64,000 bases of DNA. Origin: Scalesia atractyloides (lineage: Eukaryota; Streptophyta; Magnoliopsida; Asterales; Asteraceae). The DNA lies in the NCBI GenBank assembly GCA_947069175.1, contig CAMTDV010000027.1, positions 40,375,369 to 40,439,368 on the forward strand, in the 5' to 3' direction. The position numbers and the translations under genes were made by a program. The notes below the pieces were generated by a model. That model worked only from the letters and a program-made list of their open reading frames with translations. It was not told where the DNA came from and did no database searches. Of this stretch, positions 45,605-57,900 are shown piece after piece. Numbering within the stretch: position 1 is the stretch's first letter; every line of letters begins with the position of its first letter.

Positions 45605-45903
45605 CGAGATTACTTGAATGGATTTGTGCTTGTATTTGAATGTGTCAAAGAACAGAATTGAATTGAAGAAAAAGGTGGAAAGAATTTTAGAGTAAAATAT
45701 ATGCAGAATATATGTACGTACAAATGATACAGGAAACCCTATTTATAGATGCCAGAACCGTAATGGTGAAGTGGCATGACGATATCCTAAACGACACGAT
45801 GCAGCTGTTTATTATTTGACTAATTACATAATTAACCTACTACTAAAAACAGTTACATATTGCACCCTGGCATTTAACCAAGGTGTCTAACTTACTTCTA
45901 ATA
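45605..45903 (-). repeat. copia-4 3' LTR (copy A)
   Basis: Pairs with 49881-50187. The minus strand runs from TATTAGAAGTAAG to about TAATCTCG. The polypurine tract TTAAGGGGAAG (45904-45914, minus) abuts it. TATAAATA on the minus strand at 45740-45747 is the probable promoter; the same word is at 50016-50023 in the 5' LTR. Confidence 0.85.
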
Positions 45904-45915
45904 CTTCCCCTTAAG

Positions 45916-47400
45916 TTAGACTTTCACGACACCAATCTTTTCTTTTAAGTCTCTGAATCTTCCCATTTGAAAAGGCTTGGTTAGAATGTCTGCTAGTTGT
46001 TCCTTAGTGTTGCAGTGTTGGATTTCAACTTCTTGTCTTCCAACTAGTTCTCGGATGAAAAGATATTTAATCCTTATATGCTTACTTTTCCTATGGTATA
46101 CTGGATTGTTTGTGAGAGAAATCATGGGACATATTGTCACATAAAACAAGTGTTATTTCTTCCTAGGGCTGGTGTATACGTTGATCCAATATTCCTTTTA
46201 ACCATAATGCTTGACATCCAGCGGTTGATAAAGCCATGTACTCGGCCTCTTTTAATGACAATGCCACTACATTTTGCATCTTTGATTGCCATGAAATTAA
46301 GCTGGAACCAATTTTGAAAATATATCCACCAGTACTTCTTCCATCATCTAGATTCCCTCCATAATCACTATCACTAAAACCCATTAGTCTAAAGTCATCA
46401 AATTTTTTAAAGATAATTCCATGGTCAATCGTTCCTTTTATATATTTTAGGATCCTTTTTCCTGTTTTCCAATGTAGAGTCTTGGGCTTCTCCATGTACC
46501 TGCTGATGAGGCTGACCGAATAGGTAATGTCTGGTCATGTAGCAGAAAGGTACATCAGACCTCCTACAAGGCTTCTACACAATTACTATTCACATCCTTT
46601 CCAGAATCATTCTTGGTTAGCTTTAGTCCATATTCCAATGGAGTAGATGGTTCAGTTAACTTGTCCATATTAAATCATCTGAGAAGATCCCTTGCATACT
46701 TACATTGAGATATGGTGATATTCTTGTCTTCTTCTTTTACTTCCAAACCAAGAAAGTAATGTAGCAATCCTAAATCTGTGATCTCAAATTCTTTCTTCAT
46801 AGATAGCTTAAAGTCTTCAATTTGTTCATAACTGTTACTTGTGAAAATAAGATCGTCCACATAGATGCACACTATTAACAAGCTTTCTTTGTGATTCCTT
46901 ATGTAAAGAGTGTGTTCAAGTTACACATTTTTTGAATTTATTCTCCGTAAAATATCTATCAATACGATTGTATCAAGCCCGAGGGGCTTGTTTTAGTCCA
47001 TACAAAGCCTTGCTTAAACGATATACCTTATATTCTTCCCACATTTGATATATCCTTGAGGTTGTTCGATGTAGACCTCCTCTTCTAAAGTACCATTTAA
47101 GAACGCTGATTTTTCATATCCATTTGGTATACCTTCCATTCCCATTGAGTCGCCAATGCTAGAACCAATCTTATGGTATCTAATCTTATAACAGGTGCAA
47201 ATACCTCTTTATAATCCAATCCATATTTTTTTGTAGCTTTCCACAACCAGACGTGCCTTGTATTTATCTATTTCTCCTTTCTCACTGAATTTGGTCTTAT
47301 AAACCCACTTTACTCCTATAGGAACATGCCCTTTAGGTAGATCAACAAGATCCCAATTCTTCTTTTTTTAAAATTGACTTTATTTCCTCATCCATGGCCA
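45916..47400 (-). pseudogene. copia-4 reverse transcriptase and RNase H (copy A)
   Basis: RT starts near 47390, with the NWDLVDLP and GVKWVYKTKF blocks readable around 47280-47370. The active site CIYVDDLIF is open in 46881-46675 (YVDD at 46852-46863). RNase H is at 46495-46163 with GFSDSDYGG and EAEYMALS, and the tail at 46149-45916 has KHIRIKYLFIREL and LADILTKP, the usual copia C-terminus. Stops and frame changes occur near 46560-46670 and between 46890 and 47280. Confidence 0.9.
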
Positions 47401-48500
47401 AATTCCGATGTTTTTAGTACATGCTTCTTCATATGTCAATGGATCAGCATCTGAAAATAAAGCAAAGTCTGCAGCTTCATTCATATTTATTTCTTGTGTG
47501 TTGGCATATAAATCTTTCAGCATTCTTGTTTTTCTAGGCGATGATTCTTGAAAGGATGAAAATGATGTCTTTGTATTAGGAGTATTTTGAGGACTACACG
47601 CAGGTCTAGATGTTGGACTGTTCATGGGTATGTATGGTTCCTCTTCTTCCAATTCATTTTCTTTATCTATATTATCTTCACAATAGAAAGGTCTTTCACA
47701 GGTCTGTGTTATGGCATTTTCATCCCAAAATTTGTCTTCACAAAAGATTACATCTCTACTAGTGATTATTTTCTTGGTAATAGGATTGTATAACTTATAG
47801 GCTTTTGAGTTTTCACTATAACCAACAAAAATAACCTTTTCTGACTTGTCATCTAATTTGCTTCTTAACTTACTTGGTATGCAGGAAAAAGCAAGACATC
47901 CAAATATTCTAAGATGTGCAACAGTAGGCTTGTATTTACTCCATACCTCTTGTGGTGTGATGTTTGACAAACCTTTTGTTGGTGCACGATTTAGAAGGTA
48001 TGCAGCACATCCAATAGCTTCAGCCCAGAATTCATTTGGTAATTTCTTTACTTTAGCATGCTCCTCGCCATCTCAAGTAATATTCTATTTTTTCTTTCTG
48101 CGATTCCATTTTGTTAAGGGTGTATGTTGTAGTGAACTGATGATGAATCCCTTGATCTTGTAAAAAATCCTTAAACTCGTTGCTTTTGTATTCCCCTCCA
48201 CAATCTGATCTGAAAGTCTTAATCTTCATGTCACTTCGTTTTTCAACGAAGTTTTTGAAGATCTTCAAATAGGTAAATACTTTTGCCTTTTATTTGAAAA
48301 AATATACCCAAATCTTTCTACTATAATCATCTATGAAAGTTAGCACATACCGGTTGTTTCCAAGTGAAGGTACCCTCATTGGTCTTCATCCGTATGCACA
48401 AGTTCCAATTGTGCATCAGCCTTCCAACTTTGTCCTTTTGGGAAGGATTCCCTTGCATGTTTTCCTAGAATACATGCTTTCTTAGAGCATATGATGTTAG
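47380..48500 (-). pseudogene. copia-4 integrase (copy A)
   Basis: The second catalytic region is open at 48268-48053 (FRSDCGGEY). Where the catalytic Glu normally lies (NGVAERKN-type block) the sequence reads NKMESQKEKIE, so the motif is altered although a Glu is present. The frame shifts at about 48055. The C-terminal region and linker are open at 47970-47380 (VAHLRIFGCLAFSCIP, FVGYSENSKAYKLYNP), followed by a Glu- and Ser/Pro-rich linker. The first catalytic Asp, expected around 48400-48500, was not clearly seen because of frame breaks. Confidence 0.83.
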
Positions 48501-49861
48501 ACAGCCCTTTAACCATTGTGTATTTGCTTAAGTTTTTGAGATACACATGGTTGATATGTTCATACCATTTATGCCATAAATCGCAACTTCTTGACCTGTG
48601 ATCTTAAAAGCAAATGTAGTATTTTCACCCATGTAGTAAATCTGCAACCTCTTGTTGCTTGTCATATTGATTTTCCCCAACAATTTGTTTTCCATATCTC
48701 TTACTTCACATATTTTATTTCTAAAGAGTATGCTGTAAACCTTATTTAAAAGTTGTTCAACGCTAATTAGGTTGTGTTTTAAGCCTGGAACATAATACAC
48801 CCCTTGAATCCTTTTGTTTCCTTTTGTGGTGTTAATTTGTATTTCTCCTATTCCATGCACGTCCAACTTCTTGTCATCTCCTGTTCTTACCTCTCTTTTA
48901 AAAAATTCATCGATAGATAAGAACAAATCTTTGTTTCCTGTCATGTGGTTGCTACAACCGCTATCAAGATACCAAAGAAGGTTTGCAGTGTTTACTTGTT
49001 CTCCGAATAGCATGAATAAGGTTTCGTGATTGTCTCTTCTTCTTCTATATGCATGAAACTTGAGTCCCTTTGTTCAGTAATTCGTTTTTTTGCAAAATTT
49101 CTTTGTATGTCCATACTTATGACAGTGAAAACATTGAACCTGTGATAAAGGTTTTCTTTCAAACTTATCTTTGCTTGTAGTTTTGGATGCCTCTCCTTTT
49201 GTTTCTTTCTGCCTTTCGCTAGTATTTTCCTTATTCATGGCTTGAATCTGAAAGGCTTGTTCAGGATATACTGTATCAAATTGTTTGTCTCAATTCGTGA
49301 GACTGGAGAGTCCCTAGTAATGCTTCCAAAGATAAGGATCCAATGTCTTTAGATTCTTCTATTGCAACCACAATATGTTCATATTTCTTTGTTAAACTTC
49401 TGAGAATTTTTTCTACAACTCTTTTATCTTCAATGTTTTTGCCATTAATTCTCATTTGATTGATTAATAAAATCACCTTGTTATAATAATCTTCCACTGT
49501 GTCGGATTCTTTCATCCTCAAAGTGTCAAATTCGCACCTTATGGTTTGTAGTTTAACCATCTTTACTTTTTCTTCCCCTCTATATGTCTTCTGTAATAAT
49601 TCCCACGCTTCCTTAGATGAATGAGATTCTTTCAAGTATTATTTCATCAACAGCCTAGTACATGAGATATAAAGTTTTTTTATCCTTCTTTTTATTTTCT
49701 CTGTATTCGTTCTCTGCCGCTGGCGTTCCTTTTGCGGCTTCTCGAAAACCATCCTCTATTATATTCCATAATTCTTGTGATTCGTACAGTACAATCATCA
49801 TACTCATTCATTTAGGAAGTTGTGATTGCAGACCACTTGATGTAGTAGTGATCGAAGCCAT
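48501..49861 (-). pseudogene. copia-4 gag and protease (copy A)
   Basis: The gag Met is at 49861 (MASITTTSSGLQ), just inside the primer site. A TAG at 49655-49657, where Gln is expected, interrupts it. 49635-49276 continues the capsid (EAWELLQKTYRGEEKVKMVK). The zinc knuckle CFHCHKYGHTKKFC is at 49092-49133. Protease is open at 49013-48528 with WYLDSGCSNHMTG (Asp-Ser-Gly intact) and GVYYVPGLKHNLISVEQLL. Frame changes separate gag from protease. It shows few lesions compared with the other copia elements here. Confidence 0.88.
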
Positions 49862-49863
49862 GG

Positions 49864-49876
49864 CGCCTGATACCAC
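49864..49876 (-). other. copia-4 primer binding site
   Basis: The minus strand reads TGGTATCAGGCGC, four bases after the LTR end, matching the initiator-Met tRNA type. It lies within copy A only; the matching site of copy B is beyond the window. Confidence 0.87.
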
Positions 49877-49880
49877 TTTG

Positions 49881-50187
49881 TGAGTTTACTTGAACGGATT
49901 TGTGCTTGTTTTTGAATGTGTTAAAGAACATAATTGAATTGAAGAAAAAGGTGCGAAGAATTTCAGATTAAAATATATGCAGAATATATGTACGTACAAA
50001 TGATACAGTAAACCCTATTTATAGATGCCGGAACCCTAATGGTGAACCGACACGACGATATCCTAAGCGACGCGATGCAGCGGTTTATTATTTGACTAAT
50101 TACATAATTACATAATTAACCAACTACTAATAATAGCTACATATTGCACCCTGGCATTTAACCAAGGCATCTAACTTACTTCTAATA
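49881..50187 (-). repeat. copia-4 5' LTR (copy A)
   Basis: 307 bp. It differs from the 3' LTR by scattered substitutions and an 8-9 bp duplication (an extra ACATAATT near 50100). This is moderate divergence, so the element is not a very recent insertion. Confidence 0.85.
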
Positions 50188-50260
50188 GAAACCCCTAGCG
50201 ACCAGTTCTTAATCTTGATTAATCATTTGTGCAGTATGATCTCTTTTTGGTAACCTAAAA
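50188..50260. other. Short flank between copia-4 and the hAT element
   Basis: Seventy-three bases of unassigned host DNA ending at the hAT target duplication. No feature seen. Confidence 0.6.
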
Positions 50261-51088
50261 CTTATCGGCTATGATGCACCGGGACGGGTACGGGAAACGG
50301 CAAAACTAAAAAATTCAAAAAGCGGGGACAGAACGGGTACGGGAATAAAAACATATAAAAAAATAAAATATATATCAAAGATAATGTAACACAAAACCCC
50401 AAAATAGTTATATATTGATGTAAAGCTCAAAATCCCATATCTTCCTAATCTAATCAAACGTTAATAAGCAAATCGCTTTCAAGTTCCGGTTCATCTAATG
50501 AAAGATCAGCAAACTCCAAAAATCCTACATCTTCCATCGAGTAAACAACAACCAAAATCATACCTTTTATACCGAGCAAGTGTGCTATAACTCTTGAATA
50601 CGATCCTTGTCGATTTTCACCACAAACTTTGCACTTGAATTTCCAAGTTCCTCTAGAACCTTGCTTTTCTCGTTTTTCTACATAATCCCACAATGGAGGT
50701 TCATCTATAGATGATGATGATCCTTGTGTTTCTTCATTAGAAGCCATAATTTTGGAGTTTGAATAGGAAAAGAGAAGAAGAAGAGGATCGGCAATAAGAA
50801 GAGGATACAGTGTAGGATTTTAAACGTGATCGTTGAATAGGAGGGGCGCTATTTTAGGAATAGAATTAAAAAATCTTTTTTTTTTTAAACCAAAAAATAT
50901 AAATGGAAACTGGACAGAAACGTTTCCTACACGTCCCCAAACACCTTCCCCTGCTGCAGCACGTTTCCAGGCCGTATCCAACATTCCGGGGACGTTTCCC
51001 GGCCGTCCCCGTGCCGTTTCCGTCCCCTAGCAGTCCCAGGACGGGAGACGGCACCTCAGTGGCGTTTCCGTGCTTCCGAGCTTATCGG
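50261..51088 (-). mobile_element. hAT deletion derivative with 8-bp target duplication
   Basis: CTTATCGG occurs at 50261-50268 and again at 51081-51088, the 8-bp duplication typical of hAT insertion. The element between (50269-51080, 812 bp) has imperfect inverted ends: CTATGATGCAC on the left against CTCGGAAGCAC on the right (8 of 11). Both subterminal zones are dense in ACGGG/GTTTCC words (left 50279-50345, right 50916-51075). It carries a short transposase-derived ORF and so is non-autonomous. Confidence 0.85.
50454..50747 (-). CDS. BED-finger protein fragment of a hAT transposase
   Basis: A 97-codon intact frame starting MASNEETQGSSSSIDEPP. Residues about 18-60 form a BED-type zinc finger (LWDYVEK, then FKCKVCGENRQGSYSRV and a later His), the DNA-binding N-terminus of hAT transposases. 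The remaining 30 or so residues are acidic and hydrophobic (FADLSLDEPELESDL) and resemble a transposase C-terminal tail, so the catalytic middle seems deleted and the ends fused. If expressed, it could bind the element ends without cutting. The frame is free of stops; expression is unknown. Confidence 0.72.
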   Translation of the reverse strand: MASNEETQGSSSSIDEPPLWDYVEKREKQGSRGTWKFKCKVCGENRQGSYSRVIAHLLGIKGMILVVVYSMEDVGFLEFADLSLDEPELESDLLINV

Positions 51089-51917
51089 TGGCCTGTGGTG
51101 GTGGTTGTAAACAAAAAAAAACCTTTGTATAACTACAGAGGGAAATTGTTTTCTACAGTTAGATGATCTCATACCTGGGTTTTTATACAAATTTGTTACT
51201 ACATTGGTATTGATTATTGTGAGGTTTAAACTTAAGCGTACGCTAACTAATTTGAATTGGATGTTAAAACACAGGAATGGTAGTTGCTGGAAGATTTCGT
51301 TTTACTTATTTTTAGGTCTTAATCATATAGAGTATTCCTAGATCTGTCTAAACACCTACAGATATGCCTAAAATGTTTTATATTTTCATAAAAAGATAGA
51401 ATCGCATTTTATGGCTAACATGACATCATCACCACATAGTTTACTTATTTACATTTATTTACATTGTATCAATATTTGAACTGCTGCTTGAATTTTGCAA
51501 CAACCAAACAACAGATAGTTGAATTTTGATTAACTTTTAAATGTTTCAAAGATAACATTATGTAAGGGATGGAAGATTAAATCAAGAATTATTTATCTAA
51601 CTTAGAAATATAGTCTATATAAAATGTTAACGATACCAAGAATCGTTAAATGAACATTACATGAATAGGTTGTCGGTGACTTTTGGTGTGGTGGTTAGAT
51701 GGTGGTGGTTTTTTTTTTCAACCTGTTAATTTTAAACCCGTACAACCTCCTAAGTCATTTTATTAACAAAATTATGTTTTCTTTGTAGTAATACAGTTTT
51801 TTAATAGTATTATTAGAGGACTAAACAAGGGTCGTTTTGAACCGTTATGCGTTTTATTTTAAATCCATGCAACTTCTAAAGCAATTATAAACAAAAGTAT
51901 GTTATTGATATAATAAT
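51089..51917. other. Unassigned flank at the end of copy A
   Basis: AT-rich sequence with no motif. Before the hAT insertion it continued from 50260. It ends at the duplication breakpoint 51917/51918. Confidence 0.6.
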
Positions 51918-52960
51918 GTTATTAAGATACTTGTTTTATGAACAATCTTTAGTTTGTAATCTTGTTTGAGTGAAGCTCTGGCAACTTTTTCATGTTTGAA
52001 TCTTGATGATCACATGGCAAACTTGTTTCATTGATGTTGGATCCTTGATTGTGGTTGTTTATCTTGGATGATTAATAAATTGTTAGTTAGGATAAGTTGA
52101 CAAAACCCCTTAATTAATCATTTGTTAGTAAACTGTTAACTTGTTAATGTGTTTACACCATGAAACTATTGGTTTAATAAAAGATAAATCTGATTTTGAT
52201 CAAGAATGCTTTCTTACACGTAAGGGCTCTAACGGGTTAGATGGTGTTATTGCGAGTTCTCGACATGATTCATAATCTGTGTTTAGTATTTTTGGTTAAA
52301 ATGGCTAACTTAGTATATTTATGTTTAAGACTTGCAAAATGGATAGGTTTGTGATATGATCTACTTTATGCTTGTCTCGGTGTTTGTATTGTGTTATCGG
52401 TATTACTTTCCTTGATTAAGTGACGTTCGAAAACTCTTAACGGATGACTAACTTACTTTTAAAAGATTCGCATGAAAATATATAATAGCTCATTAATGAA
52501 TAATTCGCGTTAACTTTCCGAAGAATTATCATGTTAGGATTACCGAAAGGGATACTAATTGTCTTTATAATTGGAAGATTGATCAAGTGCCTTTGTGACA
52601 TTTCTGACTTACTTAACATGCTTAAGTTGTTTATAAAACAAGACAAAAGAAAAAATTATATTTTTGTATTTGGATTCTTTTATGTTTTAGAATATATTTT
52701 TAGATAATTTTTAGTTAAAATAAAAAACTTTCACATATCTTTTTACCGGTAGATAAACTACAACGATTCAATACATAAGCGTCTGCCCGCGTCCATGGAT
52801 CGACATCTAGTTTTACCCATACTTTACTTCATATACGATACGGTACACTTGTCCTTTTGTGTGTTTTTAATGTTAAGGTATAAATCATTTTTATAAATAT
52901 TAAAACCGAATTCATGTGTAAAATTCATTGTAAAAAATGTGTATATATACGCAAACGTCA
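51918..52960 (+). repeat. Athila LTR-2, 3' part (copy B)
   Basis: Matches 37181-38192 and ends AAACGTCA, with the primer site TGGCACCATTGCC just after. It keeps TGTGTTTACACCATGAAAC near 52147, which copy A lacks. Confidence 0.88.
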
Positions 52961-53226
52961 AGTTTTTGGCACCATTGCCAGGGACTGCGGCGAGCTTTTG
53001 GAACGATCCGAGCTATTCTTCTACTGGTGTACATGCTTGTGAATATTTGTTCATACTTGTTTATTTGTTCATTTAATTATATATATACATAATTGCAAGA
53101 TTATTTATTTGTTTGTTTGCTCGAATTCGAAATTAATTGATTGGCTATTTATAAATTAAAAAAAATTAATTATTTAATATTATATTTATTTGTTTCGCTA
53201 CGTGCTTATCCCTTCCTTATAGGTTG

Positions 53227-53616
53227 ATGTCCTCAACCCCCGCGCCCGTTGCTATTGAGCCGTCTGACGATCAAGAACGTGACCTAAGGAGGAGTAGGAG
53301 ACTTCGAGAAAGGTCTTGTGTTGTTACACAACAAATTTCAGTTGCAGTTGACGAGCCGGAGATACCTACTGATAGTTAGAACTCAGAGGTCGGGGGGAGC
53401 ACCATGGCAGACGTGATCGGCCGATGAATAAGACCGGTCGTCCAGGAGGCGAAGGCTTGCAGCCTAGCATCGCCCGACCTACTATGGTGGCACTGAATTT
53501 CGAGATCAAATCCAGCATCATCAACATGTTGCAAAATTCGGTGCAGCTTGATGGAAAGGATCACGAGGACCCTGATCGACACATTGCTGCATTTCTTGAG
53601 GTGTGCTCTACTTTCA
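53227..53616 (+). pseudogene. Truncated Athila gag (copy B)
   Basis: Same structure as 38455-38844, including the early TAG and the same junction into LTR-3 at CTTTCAAAAC. The shared junction shows that the deletion predates the duplication. It differs by a few substitutions (for example Val to Met and Pro to Leu in the PTVVAPNFE stretch). Confidence 0.85.
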
Positions 53617-53939
53617 AAACAAGACAAAAGAAAAAAATTATTTTTGTATTTGGAGTCTTTTATGTTTTAGAATACATTTTTAGATAATTTTTAGTTAAAA
53701 AAAAACCTTTCACATATCTTTTTACCGGTAGATAAACGACAACGGTTTAGTACATAAGCTCTTGCCTGCGTCCATGGATCGACATTTGGTTTACCCATAC
53801 TTTACTACATATACGATAGGGTACACTTGTCCTTTTGTTTGTGTTTTAATGTTAAGGTATAAATAATTTTTATAAATATTAAAACTGAGTTCGTGTGTAA
53901 AATTCATTGTAAAAAATGTATATATATACGCACACGTCA
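53617..53939 (+). repeat. Athila LTR-3, 3' end (copy B)
   Basis: Ends in CACACGTCA and is followed by TTATC at 53940-53944, the copied target duplication. Confidence 0.85.
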
Positions 53940-53944
53940 TTATC

Positions 53945-54957
53945 TAACACCCTCAACTCAGGCGTTTGGTTAATCCTTGTTAACTGGAAATTTTTTGACA
54001 AAACCGTAAGTGCATCTCTCTTAAATCACAACCTTTTCTTACCAGCAAGAATCGATTAACTATCTTCAATCATTTATTTAATTATACACATAGCTACCCG
54101 ATTAACAATTTTCATGCCAAATTGTTTCCAACTACTTGATCAAAAATTTCGATTTAAACATTAAATAATGAGACTTTTAGTATATTATCAATTTTATTTA
54201 GATACCCATTCTCATAAACTCAACTTAGTCAAGGACAATTTAAAATTCTTCTCTTTCACACTTAGATTATAACTATCCAAACTATTTACCTGATAAAAAT
54301 CAAAATAGCTTCCTACAATTATAATCTTTACCATCTTAGTTTAACCCAATACATCACTTTTTCAATTGTATCTTTTTACTAGTTCATTTTAAACCGATAA
54401 AATCTTTTGTTACAATTATGGCTTTGGCCATCTCATTTTGTAGGATTACGTCCTTATTCATCCAAACATTTTCCACTTTATTACTCCTCATGTCGGTTTA
54501 CCTAAACAATTATCGGTTGCATATTTATCAAGTTGTCTAAATTCGGTCACATTATCATCGCCTACACACACCTATCCATTTTACAACCTTATGAACAATA
54601 TCTCAATCCACTTTAGACAAATGGATTTCTTTTACAAACCCATCTATTATCCCTCCAAATTGTTTATTTAAACTCATTTACTTAGCCAACCAAATAGTTT
54701 AATCTTTACACTCCTCAATGAATCAACAATTTAGCCGAAACAATCATTAGCAAATTTACATGCCACATTTAACTTGTTTTCATTTTGTACACTTGCACGA
54801 AATACTTCATGGTAACTAAATAACAATCTCCTTCCTAGTCAAATATTCTAACTAATTATCACTCGTATCCAACCACGAAAATGCCATCTTTTATTCTTTT
54901 CTAAAAAGCAAACTTTTAAATAAATTTCGAGATGAAATTTCCTCAAGTAAGAGAGAC
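53945..54957 (+). other. Gypsy remnant 3' internal region (copy B)
   Basis: Counterpart of 39171-40195. One difference is a deletion of about 15 bp near 54590 (CTACACTTACTT words missing). No coding content. Confidence 0.6.
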
Positions 54958-57900
54958 TTTAATGTTCCCTATCTTTCTTTCTTTTTTCCTTTTTATTTTA
55001 ATTAATATTTTATCTTCAATATTTTGTAATTCAAGGCTTGATCATAATAGAAATCATATTTAGTACTATTTCTTGTTTAATCATTCTTAATTAATCATAC
55101 TTGCATAATACGTAAATTGTCCAAAACACACGTTTTTAATTAAAACCGAGACATACATCGAGATTATAATTTCTCGGATGGTATTCATACATGTTTATAC
55201 ATAAAACATGCTTACAAACACCTTAGATTGTCCAAAACATGCAAAACATTGAGTTCATGGCATAAAATAACACACAAGCAAGTGCAAGAACCAAAAATGA
55301 AATTTCCCTCCTCCTAATGTAACGCCTCACATTTTCGTATTCCTATTTTTAGAAAGTTGTATTTGTATTTCTATATTTAGTAACCTGCAATCATGGCATA
55401 TTCGTATTTTGTTTACAATCTTGTAATCCGAGGCTTTGATCATAATGGAAATTCATTTTTATACATATGTATGTTACATACTTATGTTATACGCAATCAA
55501 TCATTGAATACGTGTTTATACGTAAAAACCGAGACTTGAAATACTTGGATTTATCAATTATACATGAATCGTACTCATACAATACCTTGATACATTTTAA
55601 ATACATAAAATTGGGCTAAAATACAAGAAAATGGCATGAAATGATGAACATATCAAAGTTTGGGGCTAAATTGTAATAAAACAAACTTTAAATGGAAAAT
55701 GGCCTTCTGGCGGGGGGCGAGCCAAATGCCTTTTCTACCCGTGGGTGGTGAGAAGGCATAATCCGCAGAATCTTGTTTCTTGCATATGGGTTGGCCAATT
55801 TTCCACCTTTTTTTCTTCCCCTATCACCTTCTAACTCCATTAAAACTCAAACCCTACTTTACCATTACAAAACCAAACCTCCTACACCTTTATTTCACTT
55901 TTCCAACACTCTAAACTCACTCATAACATACGCAATTCTGCTGGAATATCAAGTTTGGACATAATTCATCTAAGTCCAAAAGTGAGCTCTCACCACACTT
56001 TCTTCCATATTTCTTCATATTTTCTTCTTCTTGAAAGCTTGAACACCTCTAGGAGTGTTTCCACAAGTTTACCATTGTAAACTAAGGTGGAACATCACCA
56101 TTTTGAGGTCCAACTTTCTGTTTTAAAGTTATCTTTTACAAACCACTCATGAACTTATGTTTTTCAGGAGAATCTTGCACCTACCTTGGTTCTAAGCAAA
56201 CCTATGGTTGTGGGGCTTGTGTATGGTTGATTCTCATGAGTTTAGAGGTCCATACACCTCCGAAATTTCTATTTTAACAAGGTTTAACAACCCACAAGTG
56301 TTGAGACCATACAAGTTCATCATCTTCAATATGGTGGAACTTGTGTTTTGGTGAAAGTGTGAACCATCGAAGCCTTGGCTATCCAACCTAGTTCCACTAC
56401 CTCACTTGTTGATTTGTTATCTTCATGCACTAGGTTTCAAACAATTTCGGTTAAAGGGACAAGGCCACAACACATCCCTGAACACTTTCCATGTTTGGGA
56501 TGCATGCATCTAGCTTGCTCTCTTGGTTGTTTGTAGATTTAGTAAGTTTAATGTTCTTATTATTTTCATGTTCATGACCAACCGAAATCATCAACAAATT
56601 TTTTGATTTTGTGCTTTGATGAAACATATAACGAGGTTAAATGTATGGAATCATCCTACCTCCTTGCATAACCATTTTCATGGTTCCATACTTTGATACG
56701 TTTATGCTTATTTTTACATCCATAATATGTTTAGTTTTAAATTCCTAATCTAATCCATTGAACAAAAACCGCAACACACACACCTCTGTTTCCCTTTAGG
56801 TAACTTCGGTGTTCTCAACTCAAGACTTATCAACTCACCTTTATAGAATTTACTACGCAAACCGTTCGTATGCTCGATCCCATTTCCTTTTTACACACTT
56901 TGGGTGCAACATGTACACATTATTACAAAATCACGTATTCACGATTAAACTTGTTTACATACACACTCTATCCGTTAAAAACATGATACTTGTTATATTC
57001 TTGTTATTGCATGTTATATTCAAACTTGTGTTCAATATGCTCATCAACTTTGCTAGCATCCCTTAACAATTTTAGCGCTATAGGATTAACGCACCGCCCG
57101 TATTCTTATGGTATTGTTAAGTAAACTAATTACTACCTTGTCATTTCGGCGACATGGGTGCGCACGATTGCGATATACTTTGGTTTGACATATGGTTAAC
57201 ACATTCTAGTATGATAATAAACAATGTATGTAAATCACCATGTTGGATATGAGACAACTTATAGACATGATTATGCTATGTATTCAAACTTGTATACTTG
57301 CCAACTTTTATTGATTTTATTTTAATGCACGTTATAGGAAACTAGTTGATGATGATTGAAGAAAATAACTTAGGGTTGATTAGAAACACACCTAGACTTT
57401 AATTTGTGTAATTTATTTCATGTTGCTACGTTTATTTGCCAAAATGTTGTACTTTCCATTCCAAACAGTGTACTTGCCTTTTTAGTATGAAATGAAATTC
57501 AGTTATCTAAATATTGTCACAATTAGTCGTTATGAAATCTCCTGCAATCTCATTTTTGTCTCACTCCGATGTTTCCATCGGTTGGGGTATGACACCTAAC
57601 TCCCAACCAACTCAGTTAAAACCCCAAGTACTTATCCCAGTTATAAATACCAACCCTAACACCTTCTAAACACTTTCACCACTTCTAAATCACTCTCAAA
57701 CACTCTCTAATCTTCCAATTCTTCCACTTTGGGTAGGAAGTTCAGGAAGCAAAATAGTGAGTCTTGGTCTTCCTTCTTACACTTTTCTTCTTGTTTTTCT
57801 TCTTCTCCTTCCTTGGATAACCTCTATGAGTATTATCACATATTTATCAAGGTAAACATAGTTGGTATACCACCATATTTGAGGTCTAAGTGAGGATTTT

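Larger units (their letters stand above)
45605..50187 (-). mobile_element. copia-4, near full-length Ty1/copia (copy A)
   Basis: Minus-strand element with a 307-bp 5' LTR (49881-50187), primer site, gag, protease, integrase, reverse transcriptase, RNase H, polypurine tract and a 299-bp 3' LTR (45605-45903). Domain order (integrase before RT) defines Ty1/copia. All domains are recognisable but separated by stops and frameshifts. I could not match a clear 5-bp target duplication (GAAAC on the right; AAAAA or, in copy B, GAAAA on the left). Confidence 0.9.
37181..51917. repeat. Tandem duplication, copy A
   Basis: From GTTATTAAGATACTTG inside LTR-2 to the base before the same words recur at 51918. 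The order in both copies is: LTR-2 end, truncated gag, LTR-3 end, LTR-A with solo LTR-B, exon relic, copia-4. Offsets between paired landmarks drift only from 14737 to 14774 because of small indels. AATGTTATTAAG is shared at the two boundaries, a possible microhomology. Confidence 0.92.

Noticed and set aside
45595..50195. Exact target duplication for copia-4
   Set aside because: Right flank GAAAC compares with left AAAAA (copy A) or GAAAA (copy B); too imprecise to claim.
50833..51166. Overlapping ORFs rich in Pro and Arg at the hAT right end
   Set aside because: They are readings through GC-rich subterminal repeats on both strands; not genes.
55318..57594. Independent second insertion of LTR-B (and of copia-4)
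   Set aside because: Position, target duplication and all neighbours match copy A, so they were copied by the segmental duplication.
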